The notes: generated by a model from the sequence alone, not told the origin. A stretch of DNA of 64,000 nt from Bacillus sp. cl95 (GCF_900115925.1 NZ_FOYF01000006.1:62001-126000); one strand, 5' to 3'; positions 27,913 through 37,486 are shown, counted from the stretch's first letter. Numbers and translations: made by a program.

Positions 27913-28740
27913 TTAAGATTGTTTTTTCCACCATGTATCAAACATTGTAGCCGGTAAATGGCGCTTATGTTGTGAAACCAAGTAGCGATTCTCGATTTTT
28001 GCCGCATCTTCGTCAGGAATTTTCTTCCCTTCTAGGTAATCATCGATTTGGTCGTAGCTTAAACCAAGTTCAGTCTCATCAGCTTGCAGAGGCTTTTGAT
28101 CAAGAAGGTCGGCAGTTGGCGTTTTTAAATATAAACGTTCACTTGCGCCCAATTCCTTTAATAATTCCCTTCCCTGCCGTTTGTTCAATCCTGAAAGCGG
28201 CAGTAAGTCTGCCCCTCCATCACCGTATTTAGTGAAGAATCCTGTAACGGCTTCCGCCGCATGGTCTGTTCCGATAACAAGCAAACCAACTTGGCCTGCA
28301 ATGGCATATTGCGTCACCATACGAAGTCGTGCTTTTACATTACCTTTATTGAAGTCGGTCAACTCTTCACCTGCTGCTTCTAAATAGTTTGCCCCAAAGG
28401 AATGCACAGTCGCCTCAATATTAAAAGTGATGATATCATCAGGCTGGATGAAATCCAATGCTGCTTGTGCATCGTCTTCATCCTTCTGAACGCCATACGG
28501 TAAACGGACAGCAACAAACTTGGCTTCATGTCCTTCTGAACGAAGCTCTTCCACCGCCAGTTGTGCTAATCTACCTGCTAGTGTTGAATCCTGACCTCCA
28601 CTAATTCCTAATACGAATCCTTTTGCTTTTGCTCCATGAAAATATTCTTTCAAAAAAGCGATCCTTTTCTTGATTTCTTCAATAGGGTCAACGGATGGCT
28701 TCACATCCAAGTCGCGAATAATTTGCTCTTGTAAATTCAA
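27913..28740 (-). CDS. nadE: NH3-dependent NAD+ synthetase
   Basis: A 275-residue enzyme with the adenine-nucleotide alpha-hydrolase P-loop [13 protein letters not shown] (near residues 44-56), [12 protein letters not shown], and [22 protein letters not shown], all invariant in NadE. It amidates nicotinic acid adenine dinucleotide with ammonia and ATP, the last step of NAD+ synthesis. The start is TTG at 28740, supported by AGGAGG nine bases before it. The gene is single; 28741-29017 upstream holds only its leader and AT-rich sequence. Confidence 0.96.
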   Translation of the reverse strand: MNLQEQIIRDLDVKPSVDPIEEIKKRIAFLKEYFHGAKAKGFVLGISGGQDSTLAGRLAQLAVEELRSEGHEAKFVAVRLPYGVQKDEDDAQAALDFIQPDDIITFNIEATVHSFGANYLEAAGEELTDFNKGNVKARLRMVTQYAIAGQVGLLVIGTDHAAEAVTGFFTKYGDGGADLLPLSGLNKRQGRELLKELGASERLYLKTPTADLLDQKPLQADETELGLSYDQIDDYLEGKKIPDEDAAKIENRYLVSQHKRHLPATMFDTWWKKQS

Positions 28741-29017
28741 TTCAACTACCTCCTGTCATGAAGCTCTCCATTAGGAACGGAAAAGCCACTCTCTTTATGA
28801 TATGCCCAGTTTCAGCAGAACAAAAACTCTGTTTGCAAATAAGGGACTCCATGATTATTTTAATATTGTCTAAACACGGGAAATTAGTCAATTAATATGT
28901 ATATAATCTTTTGAATGTGCAACGTTCACCCATATAAGTGGAATTCAGGAAGCTCCCTTTCCATGATTGCTTCTTCTATGAGAGACACCTAGTATAAAAG
29001 CTCTCATCAAAACTCTA

Positions 29018-29371
29018 CTATTTCTCCCAAAGCTCAATTCTTCTTCCTTCTGGATCTTCAATCCAAATAAACTTTCCATATTCACTGTTTTCTTGTTCCT
29101 TCACAAGGTCTACACCCATTTCTTTAAGGTGCTTCATACTTTCCTCCAAGTTCTCAACTTGAAAGTTCAACATCACTTGCTGATTTTTTGGAAAATAGTT
29201 GTCATCCTCAGAAAAAAACGAAAATACTGTTTGGTTCCCCGATTGAGGCGTGATGATAGCCCCGTTCCAATTTTGTATATCAATCATTAAAACCTCACTG
29301 TACCACTTTTTTATAGCATCCAAGTTTTTAGTTCTCCAAAAGATGCCTCCAAAACCTTTGATCAACATCAT
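29018..29371 (-). CDS. VOC-superfamily protein
   Basis: A 117-residue protein with the two VOC units: GGIFWRTKNLDAIKKWYSEVL at the N-terminus and GKFIWIEDPEGRRIELWE at the C-terminus, where the E of IELWE is the usual metal ligand. The role may be glyoxalase-like or fosfomycin/bleomycin-type resistance; the substrate is unknown. The start is one of two adjacent ATGs (29371 or 29368) after GGGGGATT. Confidence 0.82.
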   Translation of the reverse strand: MMLIKGFGGIFWRTKNLDAIKKWYSEVLMIDIQNWNGAIITPQSGNQTVFSFFSEDDNYFPKNQQVMLNFQVENLEESMKHLKEMGVDLVKEQENSEYGKFIWIEDPEGRRIELWEK

Positions 29372-29466
29372 AATCCCCCTTTATCAAAAATGGTATTTAT
29401 ACAATCACAATAACTTCCAACAACTCTCAAGTAAATTAGTAACTATCAGTATTTTTTGACATGATA

Positions 29467-29913
29467 CTAATGAATTAATGATGCTCTCATGTTTTTAACA
29501 CCATTTTCTAAATAACTCTTTAAACAACATAACATATAGACCCAGCCTTCCTTTTGACCAATCATTCTGGTTACCATTTCAGGGTCATCTGCTTTCAAAC
29601 CTGATTCGTTCACTTCAATAATTGTGTTTATTTTTTTATCCAACTCTTTTAGAGTAATTGTCACAATCGTCTCTGTATTATTTCCCCCTCCCCAGGAAAA
29701 CACAATTTTCTTGTTTTCTTCGATTTCTAATACATTTATATCCCCTTCTGCTTCGTATTCTTCATATCTTAATGTGACAGTCTTGCCTTGTTGCCATCTT
29801 TCAGAACTTGACGAGAACCAAAAGTTCCCGATTTTCTCAGGATCTACTATGGCTTCAAATACCTCATGAGCTGGCTTTAATATCTTTAATTTCGTCTTTA
29901 CTCTAGTATCCAA
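29467..29913 (-). CDS. SRPBCC-fold protein (AHSA1/CalC type)
   Basis: A 148-residue protein of the START-like SRPBCC fold: KTKLKILKPAHEVFEAIVDPEKIGNFWF at the N-terminus, FSWGGGNN and TIVTITLKELD in the middle, and a long C-terminal helix (GQKEGWVYMLCCLKSYL). Members bind small hydrophobic ligands or help proteins fold; no specific role can be given. The start is TTG at 29913 after AGGGAG, with a rather long spacer. It is one of three small enzymes on this strand that need not be an operon. Confidence 0.8.
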   Translation of the reverse strand: MDTRVKTKLKILKPAHEVFEAIVDPEKIGNFWFSSSSERWQQGKTVTLRYEEYEAEGDINVLEIEENKKIVFSWGGGNNTETIVTITLKELDKKINTIIEVNESGLKADDPEMVTRMIGQKEGWVYMLCCLKSYLENGVKNMRASLIH

Positions 29914-30091
29914 AATAAAATCAACTCCCTTTCACAACATTTACTTAATTCTTCCGTTACATCATTAAGTTATACATCAAAAAGTTTCGTTACTTTTATG
30001 GTACTTATTGAACTAGATTCCTGTGATACAATTGTTTACTTCCACAAAAAAGCGCATGAATCCTTCTTGGACTATGCACCAATATATTTTA

Positions 30092-30553
30092 TTATGAGAT
30101 ACGATGTAATTTTTCCCACTCACTTAGCGAAAGGAAAATTTGATCAATATCATTTCTCGGACCTTCAGGTAATACCGCCAGAAACTCAAGCCTATTGCCA
30201 TCATAATCATTAAAGAATACGGAAGCACTACCTAACCATGGGTATACCATCGGTTCTTCAATACTTGCCCCTTCCCAACCTGGAAGGATGGTGATGTTTC
30301 TTTCTTTTAGAAAAGAAATCATGTTCATTAAATTATTTATATCAATGCGAAAAGCCATGTGACGTAAATTAGGATTCTCTCTCTCAACAATTGAAATCAT
30401 TGAAAGAGCTTCCTTTCCCATTGTGTAAAAGGCCCTTCTTCTTCCTTCTTCAAACAATCCTAGATTTAGACCCAGTTTCTCATAAAACTCCATAGATTCC
30501 TTTAGGTTCTTTACCTCTAAATGAGTTTCAAAGATTCCTTCAATCATACTCAT
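30092..30553 (-). CDS. VOC-superfamily protein
   Basis: A 153-residue protein of the glyoxalase/dioxygenase fold: FETHLEVKNLKESMEFYEKLG at the N-terminus and SVFFNDYDGNRLEFLAVLP with the metal-ligand Glu in RLEFL. The pair of half-domains and the RHMAFRIDINNL strand support the call. The ATG at 30553 lies eight bases after GGAGG; ATGs at 30559 and 30547 are possible. Substrate unknown. Confidence 0.82.
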   Translation of the reverse strand: MSMIEGIFETHLEVKNLKESMEFYEKLGLNLGLFEEGRRRAFYTMGKEALSMISIVERENPNLRHMAFRIDINNLMNMISFLKERNITILPGWEGASIEEPMVYPWLGSASVFFNDYDGNRLEFLAVLPEGPRNDIDQIFLSLSEWEKLHRIS

Positions 30554-30670
30554 GACCATTTCCTCCCAATGTTATAATTCTATCCTCATTTTAATAGTCC
30601 ACTGCAAATCTAACATTGGAAATTAGACTTAACTTGTTCTCAGACAAAAGACTGAGTATATAATTACTAA

Positions 30671-30714
30671 ATAAAAAAAGCTGTGAGCCATAAATAGGAT
30701 GTGCCCACAACTTC
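30671..30714 (-). terminator. Terminator after the HD-GYP gene
   Basis: AGTTGTGGGC pairs with GCTCACAGCT (two G-T pairs) and seven T follow on the - strand. Confidence 0.7.
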
Positions 30715-30727
30715 TTTGAATCTTAAA

Positions 30728-32173
30728 TTAAAAAGTAGAAATTAATTCGCTCGTTGTCTGTTCATTAATCTTTTTAGTTGGATATAGGTAAACTTCAGGA
30801 TTACGTTCGCAAAGGTTGATCCATGCATCCACACAAACAGGATCGAAATGCTTCTCTTTTTGCTCTATCAAAAATTCAATTGCTTTCCCGTGTTCCCAGC
30901 CTTTCCGATAGGCCCTGTCAGAAGTAAGGGCATCATAAACGTCTGCTACAGCAGTAATACGTGCCAACATTGGAATGTCTTTCCCACTTAGCTGATCAGG
31001 ATATCCGCTTCCATCCCATTTTTCATGGTGAGATCGGATAATGCCTAACTCTTCTTTCATGATACCTAGTTCTCTGCACAACTCATAACCGACAATGGGA
31101 TGCTCTTCAATGATCTTACGCTCTCCCAGGGTAAGTTTGCCAGGCTTGTTCAAAATCGAATCTGGAATTTCTACCTTGCCAACATCATGCAGTAAAGTTC
31201 CTTGTGCCAGTGCACGCAGTTGATCAGGCTTCAGTCGAAGCTCATCAGCAAGATTTAAAGCATACATCGTTACCCTGAATGTATGCCCAGCGGTATACGA
31301 ATCCTTCTTTTCCGTTGCAAGTATTAGTGATTTTACACTTGGCGACATACTGCCTGTCACCCTCTCGAATGGATCATTGGTAAACAAAGCCCTAACTCCA
31401 GCAGCTAAATTTCCTTTTACTCCATATTGCTTGATCAGACCAGCTAACATGACAATCATGGATGCTAACAGTAAATAATGATAAATCCACCAAGAAATAT
31501 TCCAAGGCTGCCCACCTATCATGATCAACTGAGAGATACTGATCCATCCAGAACTATACACAATGGCTATTTGAAGAGGAAACCTTGAAAAACGGTAAGA
31601 CTGATAATAGCGATACATCGTAATACCGTTCAATCCCAGTAAAATGAACGTTATAAAATAATTAATTGGTTGAACTGTTAATGGGATGAAATGTACTAAA
31701 TGAGGAAAGAACCAACCTGTTCCACTAAAAACAGCTAACATGAGAGTCCAAATAGGAATCAAGGAACGCTGAAATTTTGATAGGACACTTATGAATTTGT
31801 GGTCTGTTGGCAAAGAAGATAACCAAAGCCAAATTGTCGCAAGCAACATGCTTAATTGTGCGGCAGCTCCCATTAAATGATTCGTGTTTAAAAGGAATTC
31901 TGGTGTGGAGAGACCGTGAACAGAAAACATTTCTGCGAGCGAAATAAAAGATAATGACAAGAAACCAATTTTTATATTCCTGACCCGGTAACCTGCGATC
32001 CCTACAGCAATCGCTATTCCCATGGCAAATAATGCAACGATACTCACGACGTAAAAATGTTCAATCGGCGTACCGATACTTTTGTCTTGAAAAATACCTA
32101 ATCTAAAACATTCAAAAATAAGATAAGGAAAAGCGATTATGAGAAAGTGTGGAATGAAATGAGATTTTTTCAT
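30728..32173 (-). CDS. Membrane HD-GYP protein, probable cyclic di-GMP phosphodiesterase
   Basis: A 481-residue protein. About seven membrane helices fill residues 8-245 (an MASE-like sensor region). Residues 275-465 are an HD-GYP domain: LLHDVGKVEIPDSI with the HD pair at H329-D330, EEHPIVGYELC, RSHHEKWDGSGYP with the GYP motif, and ITAVADVYDALTSDRAYR. HD-GYP enzymes hydrolyse c-di-GMP. ATG at 32173 follows CGGAGATC. It is divergent from a PAS histidine kinase with a 148-bp gap; the pair may act in one signalling path (inference). Confidence 0.9.
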   Translation of the reverse strand: MKKSHFIPHFLIIAFPYLIFECFRLGIFQDKSIGTPIEHFYVVSIVALFAMGIAIAVGIAGYRVRNIKIGFLSLSFISLAEMFSVHGLSTPEFLLNTNHLMGAAAQLSMLLATIWLWLSSLPTDHKFISVLSKFQRSLIPIWTLMLAVFSGTGWFFPHLVHFIPLTVQPINYFITFILLGLNGITMYRYYQSYRFSRFPLQIAIVYSSGWISISQLIMIGGQPWNISWWIYHYLLLASMIVMLAGLIKQYGVKGNLAAGVRALFTNDPFERVTGSMSPSVKSLILATEKKDSYTAGHTFRVTMYALNLADELRLKPDQLRALAQGTLLHDVGKVEIPDSILNKPGKLTLGERKIIEEHPIVGYELCRELGIMKEELGIIRSHHEKWDGSGYPDQLSGKDIPMLARITAVADVYDALTSDRAYRKGWEHGKAIEFLIEQKEKHFDPVCVDAWINLCERNPEVYLYPTKKINEQTTSELISTF

Positions 32174-32321
32174 CTTGATCTCCGTTTACTTTTTAGACTG
32201 ATAGCTACATAATAACATATTGTTAATTCTGAAAAGATAAAAAAATGCAGGAAATTTGCTGATTCATGTTGAAAGTTATTACTTATGGAAATTCCGTATA
32301 ACTTATATTGATGAGGGATAA

Positions 32322-33851
32322 ATGATGGACCTAGATATCGAACGGATTGGCAGGAAGATCAAACAGAAAAGCACTTTTATTGCCTTAGAAACGATGCATC
32401 GTCAAACAGAGGACAATCCAATTCATTACTTTACTGAAAAATTGAAAGAAGATGAATGGCAACAAATCTTTTCTTTTATCGGAGAGTACTTGATTACGAG
32501 AGACGAATCAATCAAACAATGCTTAATTGATTGGGCAAACCAAATCGGGAAAAAAGCCGTTGGGACATTCGTAAGCTTTGACCTTGCCGTGCATTATCTC
32601 TCATTATCAAGAACTTACATACTAGAAATGATGGAAGAGGAATTTGATAACGGAAAACTATCGACCAAATCATTGTTTGAGATTATTAAGATTGTAGAAC
32701 CACTCATCAATCTTGTTTCAAAAACAATCATTAACCATTATGATGATAGTTTGTTAACAACAAGATTTGCTTTGGATGAATCTAATGAGGATCTAAGAAT
32801 TACATTAAGAGAACTATCAGATTTAAAGAAAGCATTAAATGAAGCAACCATTTTTGCGGTAACTGATAAAGATGACCGTATCATTTATGCAAATGATAAA
32901 TTCTGTAAAATCACTAAGTACTCGAAGGAAGAACTGCTTGGTCAGAATCATTCCATATATAATTCAGGTTATCATTCTGAAGAATTTTTCCAAGAGATAT
33001 TAAGAACGATTCGATCAGGAAAAGTTTGGAAGGGTGAAATTCTCAACCAAGCAAAGGATGGAACAAAATATTGGGTCGATACGACGTTCGTTCCTTTTGT
33101 CGATGAAGATGGCCAAACTTATCAACATATTTCCATCCAATACGACATTACGGAGAAGAAAGCTGCAGAAGAGTCGCTCCATAAAGCAGAAAAACTATCA
33201 ATGGTCGGAGAACTGGCTGCTGGGATTGCTCATGAAATACGTAATCCACTGACCACGATTAAAGGATTCGTACAGCTATTAAGTCAATCCCAAGAAAATC
33301 CTCCCTCGTTGTATTCCGACATTGTACTTGAAGAAATCGACCGCATTAATTTTATCGTAAGTGAATTCATGGTTTTCGCCAAACCACATACCTACTATTT
33401 CAGCAAATGCAATATTACAGAAATAGTCCTAAGTGTCATCAAGTTGCTGGAAGCTGAAACCAATCTAAAAAACGTTGTCATCGATTATGATTTCCCTCCT
33501 GGAGAAATCACTGTTTATGGGGAGCGAAATCAGTTAAAACAAGTATTTTTAAACATCATCAAAAATGGAATAGAAGCCATGCCTGTTGGCGGGAGAATTG
33601 CCATCAAAGTAAACGCAACTGATAAAGATATCTCCATTTCCATTACCGACGAAGGACTTGGCATGAATGAAGAACAAATAAAACGCATAGGCGAACCCTT
33701 TTACACAACAAAAGAAACAGGTAACGGCCTTGGGCTAATGGTGAGCCATAAGATTATCCATCATCATAAAGGGATCATCAAGGTTGATAGTGAACTAAAT
33801 AAAGGAACGACATTCACCATAACACTTCCTCTTCAAAAAGAGATCGGCTGA
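32322..33851 (+). CDS. PAS-containing sensor histidine kinase
   Basis: A 509-residue soluble kinase without membrane helices. Residues 1-150 are helical and resemble the RsbRD-type N-terminal domain. A PAS domain with PAC follows at about 165-285 (IFAVTDKDDRIIYANDKFCKIT), then the phosphorylated His in ELAAGIAHEIRNPLTTIKGF (H304) and the ATPase domain with NQLKQVFLNIIKNGIEAM, DEGLGM and GNGLGL. The H-box type is that of the sporulation kinases KinA-KinE, so a phosphorelay role is possible. No response regulator is adjacent. ATG at 32322 follows AGGGATAA. Confidence 0.9.
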   Translation: MMDLDIERIGRKIKQKSTFIALETMHRQTEDNPIHYFTEKLKEDEWQQIFSFIGEYLITRDESIKQCLIDWANQIGKKAVGTFVSFDLAVHYLSLSRTYILEMMEEEFDNGKLSTKSLFEIIKIVEPLINLVSKTIINHYDDSLLTTRFALDESNEDLRITLRELSDLKKALNEATIFAVTDKDDRIIYANDKFCKITKYSKEELLGQNHSIYNSGYHSEEFFQEILRTIRSGKVWKGEILNQAKDGTKYWVDTTFVPFVDEDGQTYQHISIQYDITEKKAAEESLHKAEKLSMVGELAAGIAHEIRNPLTTIKGFVQLLSQSQENPPSLYSDIVLEEIDRINFIVSEFMVFAKPHTYYFSKCNITEIVLSVIKLLEAETNLKNVVIDYDFPPGEITVYGERNQLKQVFLNIIKNGIEAMPVGGRIAIKVNATDKDISISITDEGLGMNEEQIKRIGEPFYTTKETGNGLGLMVSHKIIHHHKGIIKVDSELNKGTTFTITLPLQKEIG

Positions 33852-33867
33852 TAGCTGATCTTTTTTC
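33839..33867 (+). terminator. Terminator after the PAS kinase
   Basis: AGATCGGCT pairs with AGCTGATCT (one G-T pair) and six T follow. Confidence 0.75.
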
Positions 33868-33882
33868 GCGTTTTTAAGCGTT

Positions 33883-33899
33883 TGACACCTACCTGACAC
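33883..33899 (+). promoter_or_regulatory. Direct repeat TGACAC-N5-TGACAC, distal OmpR-type site
   Basis: Two TGACAC hexamers start 11 bp apart (33883, 33894), the arrangement bound by OmpR/PhoB-type regulators. An equal pair lies exactly 85 bp downstream. Confidence 0.6.
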
Positions 33900-33967
33900 A
33901 TTCACAACCTCGGACTCCTTTACAGATTGAAATAAAATTTTCTATTTAATCTAATAAAGTTTTATCC

Positions 33968-33984
33968 TGACATTTTCCTGACAC
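33968..33984 (+). promoter_or_regulatory. Direct repeat TGACAT-N5-TGACAC, proximal OmpR-type site
   Basis: Hexamers at 33968 and 33979 (11 bp apart) sit about where the -35 element would be; GATAAATTAT just downstream can serve as the -10. This suits activation, probably by the response regulator encoded at 35.2 kb. Confidence 0.6.
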
Positions 33985-34061
33985 ATTGCCTTGATAAATT
34001 ATGAGTAAGAAGTTCAGCAAGAGCTTTTTACAACAATACAAGTACTTAGGAGGAAAATATC

Positions 34062-35123
34062 ATGAAAAAGTCAGTTTTAGGATTAACGGTTGCAGGAGCA
34101 TTATTATTCGGAGCTTACACTACTACATCTTTCGCAGCAAAGTCGGACACTCCGGTGGGAGCTGTCGCAGAGAAAGTATTCAAATGGGATGTTGGAAAAG
34201 GATTTGGTCACAAAGGATTTGCAGTTGATTCAGAAGAGCTAATCGCAAAAGCGAAAGAATTGGGTATTAAAACATCCGGTAAAGATGCTGAAACGCTAAT
34301 GAAAGAAATCCGTGAAGTCCAGCTGAAGAAAGAAGCAAAAGAACTTGGCATTAAGACTACTGGAAAAGATGTTCAAACATTAGCAGAAGAAGTAGCCCTT
34401 GCCAGAGTTCAAGCTGAAGCGAAAGAATTAGGGATTAAAACAACTGGAAAAGACATTCAAACACTTCATGAGGAAATCCGCTCTGCCAACTTGAAGAAAG
34501 AAGCTAAAAAACTTGGTGTATCCACAGATGGCAAAGACGAGCAAACCATCATGCAGGAAATCCGCACAGCCACTCTTAATAAAAAAGCTAAAGAATTAGG
34601 TGTTTCCTCAGAAGGCAAAGATCTACAAACACTTTCTCAAGAAGTATTCACTGCATCTGTAAAGAAAGAGGCAGCGAAATATGATATTACTGTGGAAGGT
34701 AAGGATATTCGCGAAGTGGCGCAAGAAGTAATGACAGCAAAGGTGAAAAAAGAAGCTAAGCAATATGATGTCACGATCGACGGGAAAACGATCAGACAAA
34801 TTGCGGCTGAAGTACAAGAGAAGAAAATCACAAAACTGGCAAAAGAACTAAAAATCGATACAAAAGATAAATCCGTCCACGAATTGATAAAAGCAATCAA
34901 GGACAAAGATTCCGATAAACTTGATGCATTGCTAAATGAAGACGGATTCGGTTTCAAAATGAAAGGCATGGGTCACGATGGTTTTGGTGGTAAACACGGC
35001 ATGGGTATGGGGCATGGCGGCTGTAAAGGCATGGGACATGAAGGCGGACATGGTGGCATGCAGTCTGGACCAGGAATGGATGAAGTTACAGGAGCCGAGG
35101 CAACATCTTTCAATAATTTTTAG
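34062..35123 (+). CDS. Secreted protein of eight 28-residue repeats with a Gly/His/Met-rich tail
   Basis: A 353-residue protein with a signal peptide (MKKSVLGLTVAGALLFGAYT, cut after TTSFA-A). Residues 57-285 are eight tandem repeats of 28 residues with the core KKEAKELGIKTTGKDVQTL followed by AEEV/QEI; in DNA the period is 84 bp and the copies have diverged. Each is a helix-turn-helix-like unit recalling SAP/Rho-N motifs. The tail (about 300-345) is rich in GMGHGG-type sequence with one Cys, which suggests metal binding. ATG follows AGGAGG. I know no function. It lies behind paired OmpR-type sites and ahead of a two-component system, so it is probably that system's target. Confidence 0.75.
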   Translation: MKKSVLGLTVAGALLFGAYTTTSFAAKSDTPVGAVAEKVFKWDVGKGFGHKGFAVDSEELIAKAKELGIKTSGKDAETLMKEIREVQLKKEAKELGIKTTGKDVQTLAEEVALARVQAEAKELGIKTTGKDIQTLHEEIRSANLKKEAKKLGVSTDGKDEQTIMQEIRTATLNKKAKELGVSSEGKDLQTLSQEVFTASVKKEAAKYDITVEGKDIREVAQEVMTAKVKKEAKQYDVTIDGKTIRQIAAEVQEKKITKLAKELKIDTKDKSVHELIKAIKDKDSDKLDALLNEDGFGFKMKGMGHDGFGGKHGMGMGHGGCKGMGHEGGHGGMQSGPGMDEVTGAEATSFNNF

Positions 35124-35199
35124 ATATAAATGTTAATAACTTAATCCCCGGTACAATTACGGGGATTTTTCTTGTATATTGGAAGTAGGAGGTCGTGCT

Positions 35200-35886
35200 A
35201 TGAAAAAGATCCTTGTCGTTGAAGATGAGATTTCCATATCGAAGGTTTTAACCGTCTACTTACAGCGTGAAGGCTATCAAGTATTGCAAGCTTATGACGG
35301 TAGTGATGCAGTAATGATTTTTGCTGATGAGCAGCCGAACCTTGTGCTTTTGGACATAATGCTGCCTAATATGGACGGTTGGACAGTCCTTGAAGAAATC
35401 CGGAAAATGAGCGCTTGTCCAGTGATCATGCTTACCGCACTTGGAGATATTGATTATCGCCTAAAAGGACTCAATCAAGGTGCAGACGATTACATATCCA
35501 AACCCTTCATCGGGGAAGAAGTCGTTGCGAGGGTAAACGCGGTCATGAGACGTTCTAGTATTGCACTTGAAGCAGCTAACATCCGACAATTCGGCGGCTT
35601 AAAAATAAATATTGATTCACATGAAGTAAGTATAAATGGTGCGACAGTGAATTTAACACCACGAGACCTTTCATTACTTCTTTTTTTATCAGAACATCCA
35701 AACCGTACTTTTACACGGGAAGACTTAATCGAACACGTATGGGGCATGGATTATGATGGTAGTGACAGAGCGGTGGATTTAGCCATAAAACGCATCCGCC
35801 AAGTTCTCGAACCATGGCCAACAACACAAGGTGAAATTCGCACGCTAAGAGGATTGGGGTATCAATTCAGTGTTTACGATAAATAA
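35200..35886 (+). CDS. OmpR-family response regulator
   Basis: A 228-residue regulator: receiver domain with acidic pair ED (residues 8-9), phosphorylated Asp in LVLLDIMLPN (D52), Thr in VIMLTAL and Lys in DYISKPF; C-terminal winged helix (LTPRDLSLLLFLSEHP, then DRAVDLAIKRIRQVLE and RTLRGLGYQF). The ATG at 35200 is eight bases after AGGAGG; a TTG at 35179 is not supported. The cognate kinase gene overlaps its end by 17 bp. Target sites are probably the 11-bp direct repeats upstream of the repeat protein gene. Confidence 0.93.
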   Translation: MKKILVVEDEISISKVLTVYLQREGYQVLQAYDGSDAVMIFADEQPNLVLLDIMLPNMDGWTVLEEIRKMSACPVIMLTALGDIDYRLKGLNQGADDYISKPFIGEEVVARVNAVMRRSSIALEAANIRQFGGLKINIDSHEVSINGATVNLTPRDLSLLLFLSEHPNRTFTREDLIEHVWGMDYDGSDRAVDLAIKRIRQVLEPWPTTQGEIRTLRGLGYQFSVYDK

Positions 35887-37324
35887 TGACAATTCAGATG
35901 GGAAAATCATTTTTCCAAAAAAAAGCAGGACAACTTTATTGCGTTATTGGACAACCAGGTACTTATTTACATTATTAATTGGGTTGCTGATTTTAGGTGC
36001 TGGTTCGATTTGGTGGATTCAAAAAACTACGTTAGAACACCGTCTAAATTTAATGGAATATTTGGCTAACGAGACGGCAGACCGCGTCGTTCAACAAAAT
36101 GGAAATATAGGATTTGATCCTTTTTTTAATAAGATGCTTGAGGATCGTTCGAGGCTGCTTCAGCTTGAAAAGGAGCCGATGGTACTGATCAGCAGTGTAG
36201 ATGGTGAAATCTTGACCAATAAAAAGCGGATGCACTCAGGTCCAAAAGACAATCATCCCCTCCTTCTAAAAAGAATCCCTTCCGAAGTTTTAAGCAGCGA
36301 AGAAACCATTCAAAAGCTGCAAATAGTGAATTCTAAGGAAGTTTATCTCGTTAAATCGCCAATTGTTTTTGATGATGAACCGGTCGGTTGGGTATTTGTC
36401 ATGCAAAATGCGGATGACTTAAAAAATGTGAATCAGGAATACAGATTGTTGATTATTCTGCTAGTAGGGCTTGGAATGCTCGGTTGGAGCATCATCTACC
36501 TCCTTTCACGAAAAATAGCACAGCCAATCCAAGAGGTTTCTAAAGCTGCAAAGCTCGTGGCAGAGGGAAATTACGATATATTATTGAATACCAGCGGTAA
36601 TGAGTTGGAAATAAACGATCTTATTACTTCTTTTAAAGAAATGGCTGAACGTTTAATGCAGCTTGAAAAATTACGAGCTGAACTTTTGGCGGGTGTGACC
36701 CACGATTTGAAAACGCCTATTACGGCAATTAGTGGACTTGTCCAAGCAGTTCGTGACGGGGTCGTCGATGGAGAAGAAAAGACTGAATTCCTAGATATTA
36801 CCATGAAAGAAATATACCGCATGCAAACGATGATTTCGGATTTACTTGATTTTAATTCCTTATCTGCAGGAGCGGTCACTATTCGTCCGGAAGATTGTAA
36901 CTTGAACGATATGATTTCCGATATTGTGAAAGATTGGGTTAAAACACAGGAAAATAATTTTGATTATGAAACGATACTGCCTGAGGATACGGTTTATCGT
37001 ACAACGGATCCGCTTCGCCTTCAGCAGATTCTGATTAATTTACTAAATAACGCATATCAATCTTTGCAAAATGAGCCACGGAAAATTACCGTCACCCTTA
37101 CCGAAGAAGGTATTCGAGTAACGGATACTGGTAGTGGCATTCCTGAAGCCGAGCGAAAGTTCATTTTCGAGAGGTTCTTCCGAGGAGAAAATAAAAAACT
37201 TAAAGTACGGGGTCTTGGACTTGGATTACCATTTAGCAAGATGCTCGCCAAGGCACTTGGTGCGGATTTGTTTTTAGAAGAGAGTTCAGATGAGGGCAGT
37301 ACATTTTTTATAAAATGGATGTAG
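35870..37324 (+). CDS. HAMP-containing sensor histidine kinase
   Basis: A 484-residue membrane kinase. TM1 at about 29-51, an extracytoplasmic sensor of about 140 residues, TM2 at about 193-211, HAMP (RKIAQPIQEVSKAAK), the phosphorylated His in LLAGVTHDLKTPITAISG (H278), and the ATPase domain with QQILINLLNNAYQSL, DTGSGIP and GLGLGLP. The start is a GTG at 35870 inside the end of the regulator gene; no ATG lies before the first helix. It would phosphorylate the OmpR-type regulator. The signal is unknown. Confidence 0.9.
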   Translation: MFTINNDNSDGKIIFPKKSRTTLLRYWTTRYLFTLLIGLLILGAGSIWWIQKTTLEHRLNLMEYLANETADRVVQQNGNIGFDPFFNKMLEDRSRLLQLEKEPMVLISSVDGEILTNKKRMHSGPKDNHPLLLKRIPSEVLSSEETIQKLQIVNSKEVYLVKSPIVFDDEPVGWVFVMQNADDLKNVNQEYRLLIILLVGLGMLGWSIIYLLSRKIAQPIQEVSKAAKLVAEGNYDILLNTSGNELEINDLITSFKEMAERLMQLEKLRAELLAGVTHDLKTPITAISGLVQAVRDGVVDGEEKTEFLDITMKEIYRMQTMISDLLDFNSLSAGAVTIRPEDCNLNDMISDIVKDWVKTQENNFDYETILPEDTVYRTTDPLRLQQILINLLNNAYQSLQNEPRKITVTLTEEGIRVTDTGSGIPEAERKFIFERFFRGENKKLKVRGLGLGLPFSKMLAKALGADLFLEESSDEGSTFFIKWM

Positions 37325-37326
37325 CG

Positions 37327-37364
37327 AGAACGGTCCATCGTGGATGGCCGTCCTTTCTTTTTTA
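37327..37364 (+). terminator. Terminator after the two-component system
   Basis: ACGG-T-CCATC pairs with GATGG-CCGT and a T-rich run follows. Confidence 0.75.
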
Positions 37365-37390
37365 TATGAGTTTGTGTTCAAAAAAGGATA

Positions 37391-37446
37391 GGTGCGAGTA
37401 GAATATAGAATTGCGCGAGTAAAAGTGCGATTTACCCCAAGTAAAC
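37391..37446. repeat. Short array of TGCGAGTA-like units, near 21-bp period
   Basis: CGAGT occurs at 37395 and 37416 (21 bp apart), with a degenerate CAAGT at 37438 (22 bp) and an extra GTGCGATT between them. The array fills the gap between two convergent terminators. Confidence 0.4.
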
Positions 37447-37486
37447 CAAACAGTTACACAATAACCTCCCCACTCACCATTTGAAA

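Noticed and set aside
29998-30213. 71-residue frame on the + strand
   Set aside because: More than half lies antisense to the VOC gene at 30.1-30.6 kb; no ribosome binding site.
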